Translations under genes and position numbers: made by a program
NCBI GenBank assembly: GCA_016180275.1
Contig: JACPBN010000063.1
Location: 1-9,103 of the forward strand
Direction of reading: 5' to 3'
Source: Candidatus Woesearchaeota archaeon
GTDB taxonomy: Archaea; Nanobdellota; Nanobdellia; Woesearchaeales; UBA10200
DNA length: 9,103 nt
Shown: in pieces, positions 7,322 through 9,103 of the stretch
Layout of the letters: each line of letters begins with the position of its first letter
Position numbering within the stretch: the stretch's first letter is position 1
The notes under the pieces: model-generated
What the model was told of the DNA's origin: nothing
Seen by the model: the letters and a program-made list of their open reading frames with translations, nothing else
Databases searched by the model: none

Positions 7322-7753
7322 TTATTCTATTTCCTCTCCTAATTCATTTAGCTTTTCCTTTATGATAAGATGCAGCTTCTCAAATGTGTTATAGACTTCA
7401 GCCAATGCTATGCTGCTTGGCTTTCCATATATGAGTGTATTTCTTTTCTCTTCAATGAGATACATCAATGATAATATCTTATCTTTGCCTGGAAAATCAA
7501 CGCCTAGTTTTCTTTCTGCAAGCGGCAATACTTTTTGTTCCGGCTTTGGCGCCTTAAACCATTCATGCTTTAAGATAGTGCCCACAGTAATCTTCCCTAA
7601 GGCATGCAGATATAGCTCTATTAGAGAGATTGAGCATGCAGATACATGCAAGCCTATAGTTGAAGGTCTTTTTTCTATCCCGATAGCTATTGCATCCTGT
7701 ATCTCCTGCAGATGTTCCTTTATGTGTTCCTTATGTGTTTGTATAGACGTCAT
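7322..7753 (-). CDS. HEPN-domain protein, putative toxin partner of the MNT protein
   Basis: This 143-residue, all-helical protein is the usual size of a HEPN toxin. The conserved C-terminal motif appears as KRNTLIYGKP (103-112): Arg104-Asn105 followed four residues later by Tyr109-Gly110. Canonical HEPN ribonucleases have R-x4-6-H; the R-x4-Y-G form resembles UPF0332-type HEPN proteins, so RNase activity is uncertain. The partner gene directly downstream, 1 nt away, encodes a nucleotidyltransferase, the classic two-gene layout. The ATG at 7753 has no Shine-Dalgarno. A TATA box at 7795-7805 predicts a leader of only about 20 nt, in keeping with leaderless or short-leader archaeal transcripts. 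Three imperfect palindromes around that box suggest autoregulation. Family assignment rests on size, helices, motif and pairing. Confidence 0.75.
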   Translation of the reverse strand: MTSIQTHKEHIKEHLQEIQDAIAIGIEKRPSTIGLHVSACSISLIELYLHALGKITVGTILKHEWFKAPKPEQKVLPLAERKLGVDFPGKDKILSLMYLIEEKRNTLIYGKPSSIALAEVYNTFEKLHLIIKEKLNELGEEIE

Positions 7754-7778
7754 ATGCTTAGTATTGATTCGTGTTATA

Positions 7779-7847
7779 GGAAGAAAAGTTCCAATTATAT
7801 ATAAATTTTTCGGAACTAAAGTACCTATTTTAGGAGATAAAAGTTCC
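7779..7847. promoter_or_regulatory. Three operator-like imperfect palindromes (GGAACT...AGTTCC) before the HEPN/MNT operon
   Basis: GGAAGAAAAGTTCC (7779-7792), GGAACTAAAGTACC (7812-7825) and GGAGATAAAAGTTCC (7833-7847) share the half-site GGAACT. Each has one perfect half and one degenerate half. They flank the TATA box: the first lies between it and the expected transcription start, the other two lie upstream. The centres are about 33 and 21 bp apart. This is the layout expected of a repressor that blocks initiation, plausibly the module's own product or complex. Confidence 0.6.
7795..7805 (-). promoter_or_regulatory. TATA box of the HEPN/MNT operon
   Basis: The minus strand reads TTTATATATAA, a near-consensus archaeal TATA box, with A-rich sequence (CGAAAAA) just upstream in the BRE position. 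Initiation about 25 nt downstream would fall near 7774, about 20 nt before the ATG at 7753. Confidence 0.6.
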
Positions 7848-7910
7848 TATCATCCATTGCAAAATATGCTTAATTCAATCCATAAACTAATTATAAAACT
7901 CAAGAATCAA

Positions 7911-8699
7911 TTATTTACTCTGCTCCAATTCAATCTGCGCAATTCTCAGCTCATAGATTGCATCTTTCAGCAAGCCATCACAGGTTTCAATGCCCGCTAC
8001 AAGATCATTGACAACACTTTGGTTAAAACTCTCTTTTCTGTAGCTGCATGTCATTTCTAAATCTTCAAATAAGTCTTTTATCTCCTTTGGCTCTGCAGCT
8101 GAAAATGATTTAAAGCGCTTAGTTAGGATGCAATTACCATTATCTACGGCAGCTGCAGCTTCTTCTGCAGTGAATTCTCCTGAACTGAACTCTATTACAG
8201 AACCTTCTAAATCTTGTGAATAGACTGCACCATTGCATTTTCTTGCTTCTGCAATAAAACAATTCTTATCCTGCCTGCAGTCTTTGACAGAAAATGTTCT
8301 TGACAAATCATCTGCTTGGCTTCCGTTGCCAGATTCATCTGCAGGATAAAGCATTGTCACAATTACCAATACAACTACTGCAGCTATAGCTGCATGGCCC
8401 CATTTAGGCATTTTGCCGAAATAATTTGTGTAACTCTCTAATCCGGCTGCAATTAGCTTTTTTTCTATTTCTCTGAATCTTTCCTGCAGCTCTGGCTCTA
8501 ATTTTAATCCAAGCTCAGAATAAGTTTTCTCAACTAAATCTTTGTCATATCCCTGGTCCAATAGAAACTTCTTGAGATAGCTTGGCGTATAGCCATCGTT
8601 AAGGTACTTCTGGATATACTTCTTTAGCTTTTCTTTAGAAATATGCTTAGCTGCCCTGTCTTTTTCATTTTTATTATTTTCATTCTTGTTTGCCATCAT
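7911..8699 (-). CDS. Single-pass membrane protein with six-cysteine extracytoplasmic domain, function unknown
   Basis: I do not recognise a function. Residues 1-20 are Lys/Asn/Glu-rich. Residues 22-62 (KEKLKKYIQKYLNDGYTPSY and on to LLDQGYDKDLVEKTY) form a short helical module that I associate with DPANN membrane proteins. One transmembrane segment lies at about 102-118 (HAAIAAVVVLVIVTMLY). With positively charged residues before it, the C-terminus is probably outside. The outer domain (about 120-262) holds all six cysteines (141, 147, 155, 190, 218, 240), an even number that suggests disulfides, starting with C-x5-C-x7-C. GAGG precedes two adjacent ATGs (8699 and 8696); the second has the better spacing. 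Its own promoter, and the separate HEPN/MNT promoter downstream, indicate a one-gene transcript. Confidence 0.85.
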   Translation of the reverse strand: MMANKNENNKNEKDRAAKHISKEKLKKYIQKYLNDGYTPSYLKKFLLDQGYDKDLVEKTYSELGLKLEPELQERFREIEKKLIAAGLESYTNYFGKMPKWGHAAIAAVVVLVIVTMLYPADESGNGSQADDLSRTFSVKDCRQDKNCFIAEARKCNGAVYSQDLEGSVIEFSSGEFTAEEAAAAVDNGNCILTKRFKSFSAAEPKEIKDLFEDLEMTCSYRKESFNQSVVNDLVAGIETCDGLLKDAIYELRIAQIELEQSK

Positions 8700-8741
8700 T
8701 GCCTCTTTTTTATTCTGCTAATTTACCTCTAAAATAATCTC

Positions 8742-8752
8742 AAATATAAATG
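8742..8752 (-). promoter_or_regulatory. TATA-like box upstream of the six-cysteine membrane protein
   Basis: The minus strand reads CATTTATATTT, an archaeal TATA-like match about 45 bp before the ATG. Predicted initiation near 8720 gives a leader of about 20 nt that still contains the GAGG ribosome-binding site. Confidence 0.5.
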
Positions 8753-8901
8753 TTTCTTTTCATAGCTTCACTGCTGCCGATAAATAGAGGCAATCGCTTA
8801 ATTAGAATAGACGAGAAAAAATATTACCTAAACGACAAAATACATGAAAAGCATATAAAGTACAAAACTTATCCTCGATAAGATGATAAAAGAGGCGCAA
8901 T
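8753..8901. other. Intergenic stretch without a supported gene; contains a small hairpin
   Basis: A perfect 6-bp stem, CTTATC-CTC-GATAAG (8868-8882), is followed on the minus strand by TTTTG, and a T6 run lies at 8815-8820 on that strand. Either could end transcription from the small frame at 8902-9051. A 65-codon GTG-started frame (8802-8999) crosses this stretch but is rich in Trp, Cys, His and Phe and conflicts with the better small frame, so I do not call it. Confidence 0.4.
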
Positions 8902-9051
8902 TCACCTAAATACAGCATTATAAAGGGCATTTCCCGCCAAATCCCTGACCCTCCTGTAGATCGGCTCATTTCTGCCCAGTGAAGGCTTGGCCACTTCACT
9001 CAAATAGGTAGTGTTAGTGTTTGACTGATTTGAGTTTATTGTTATATTCAT
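8902..9051 (-). CDS. Possible 49-residue small protein
   Basis: The frame runs from the ATG at 9051 to the TGA at 8902, with an in-frame stop 12 nt upstream of the ATG. The N-terminus is Asn/Thr/Ser-rich and low in information. The second half (about 18-49) looks like real protein: SEVAKPSLGRNEPIYRRV, then RDLAGNALYNAVFR, an Arg-rich amphipathic helix with archaeal AGA/AGG codons. No Shine-Dalgarno is visible. The same bases fold into an RNA hairpin, AGTGAAG/CTTCACT (8978-8984/8994-9000), and are GC-richer than the surroundings. A noncoding RNA or the remnant of a longer gene are therefore alternatives. Confidence 0.4.
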   Translation of the reverse strand: MNITINSNQSNTNTTYLSEVAKPSLGRNEPIYRRVRDLAGNALYNAVFR

Positions 9052-9103
9052 ATAGGAATATTTTTAATACAATATCATGCATTTCTTTTGATTTAGAGAA
9101 TGC

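Noticed and set aside
7410..8060. Plus-strand frame of 216 codons spanning the HEPN gene and its promoter
   Set aside because: It runs antisense to two better genes and across the operator/TATA region, has no recognisable motif, and has Ser/Cys/Ile-rich composition typical of shadows.
8802..8999. Minus-strand 65-codon frame starting at GTG
   Set aside because: It conflicts with the more protein-like 49-codon frame, has odd Trp/Cys/His/Phe content, and has no ribosome-binding site.

Overview
This AT-rich window most likely comes from an archaeon, probably a small-genome DPANN lineage of the Woesearchaeota/Pacearchaeota kind. The support is a FlaI/TadA-like pilus ATPase next to archaeal-type platform proteins, TATA-like boxes about 25-50 bp upstream of several starts instead of bacterial -35/-10 pairs, AGA/AGG arginine codons, and a short N-terminal helical module before a single membrane segment that I associate with DPANN membrane proteins. 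The lineage is inferred from gene style, not proven. Every gene I support lies on the minus strand, so transcription runs from high to low coordinates.

Layout in transcription order. (1) 8902-9051: a possible 49-residue small protein, followed by a mostly empty stretch. (2) 7911-8699: a single-pass membrane protein with a six-cysteine outer domain. (3) 6700-7753: a tightly coupled HEPN + minimal nucleotidyltransferase pair that looks like a toxin-antitoxin module. Key positions are substituted in both motifs, and the promoter carries three operator-like imperfect palindromes around a TATA box. (4) 4615-6438: a 607-residue protein with an N-terminal winged-helix domain and about six copies of a 74-residue helical repeat marked by Leu-Pro-x-Gly-Phe/Tyr. 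(5) 3227-4564: a 445-residue coiled-coil protein whose reading frame stays open upstream of its start and reads like the missing end of the last repeat of gene 4. (6) 1641-3086: a pilus/secretion ATPase with its own promoter and a 24-bp tandem repeat in the leader. (7) 714-1553 and 1-411 (cut by the window edge): two single-domain T2SF/TadC-type platform membrane proteins. Between them sits a 202-bp element (465-666) bounded by 25-bp inverted repeats.

Together, the ATPase and two platform proteins form the motor and inner-membrane core of a type IV filament of the archaeal Epd/Tad-like layout, which has two half-size platform proteins instead of one large FlaJ. No pilin or prepilin peptidase is visible. 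The repeat and coiled-coil proteins directly upstream have no recognisable function and are candidate cytoplasmic accessory parts, the best lead for something undescribed. The HEPN/MNT pair and the inverted-repeat element are accessory-type features inserted among these genes.
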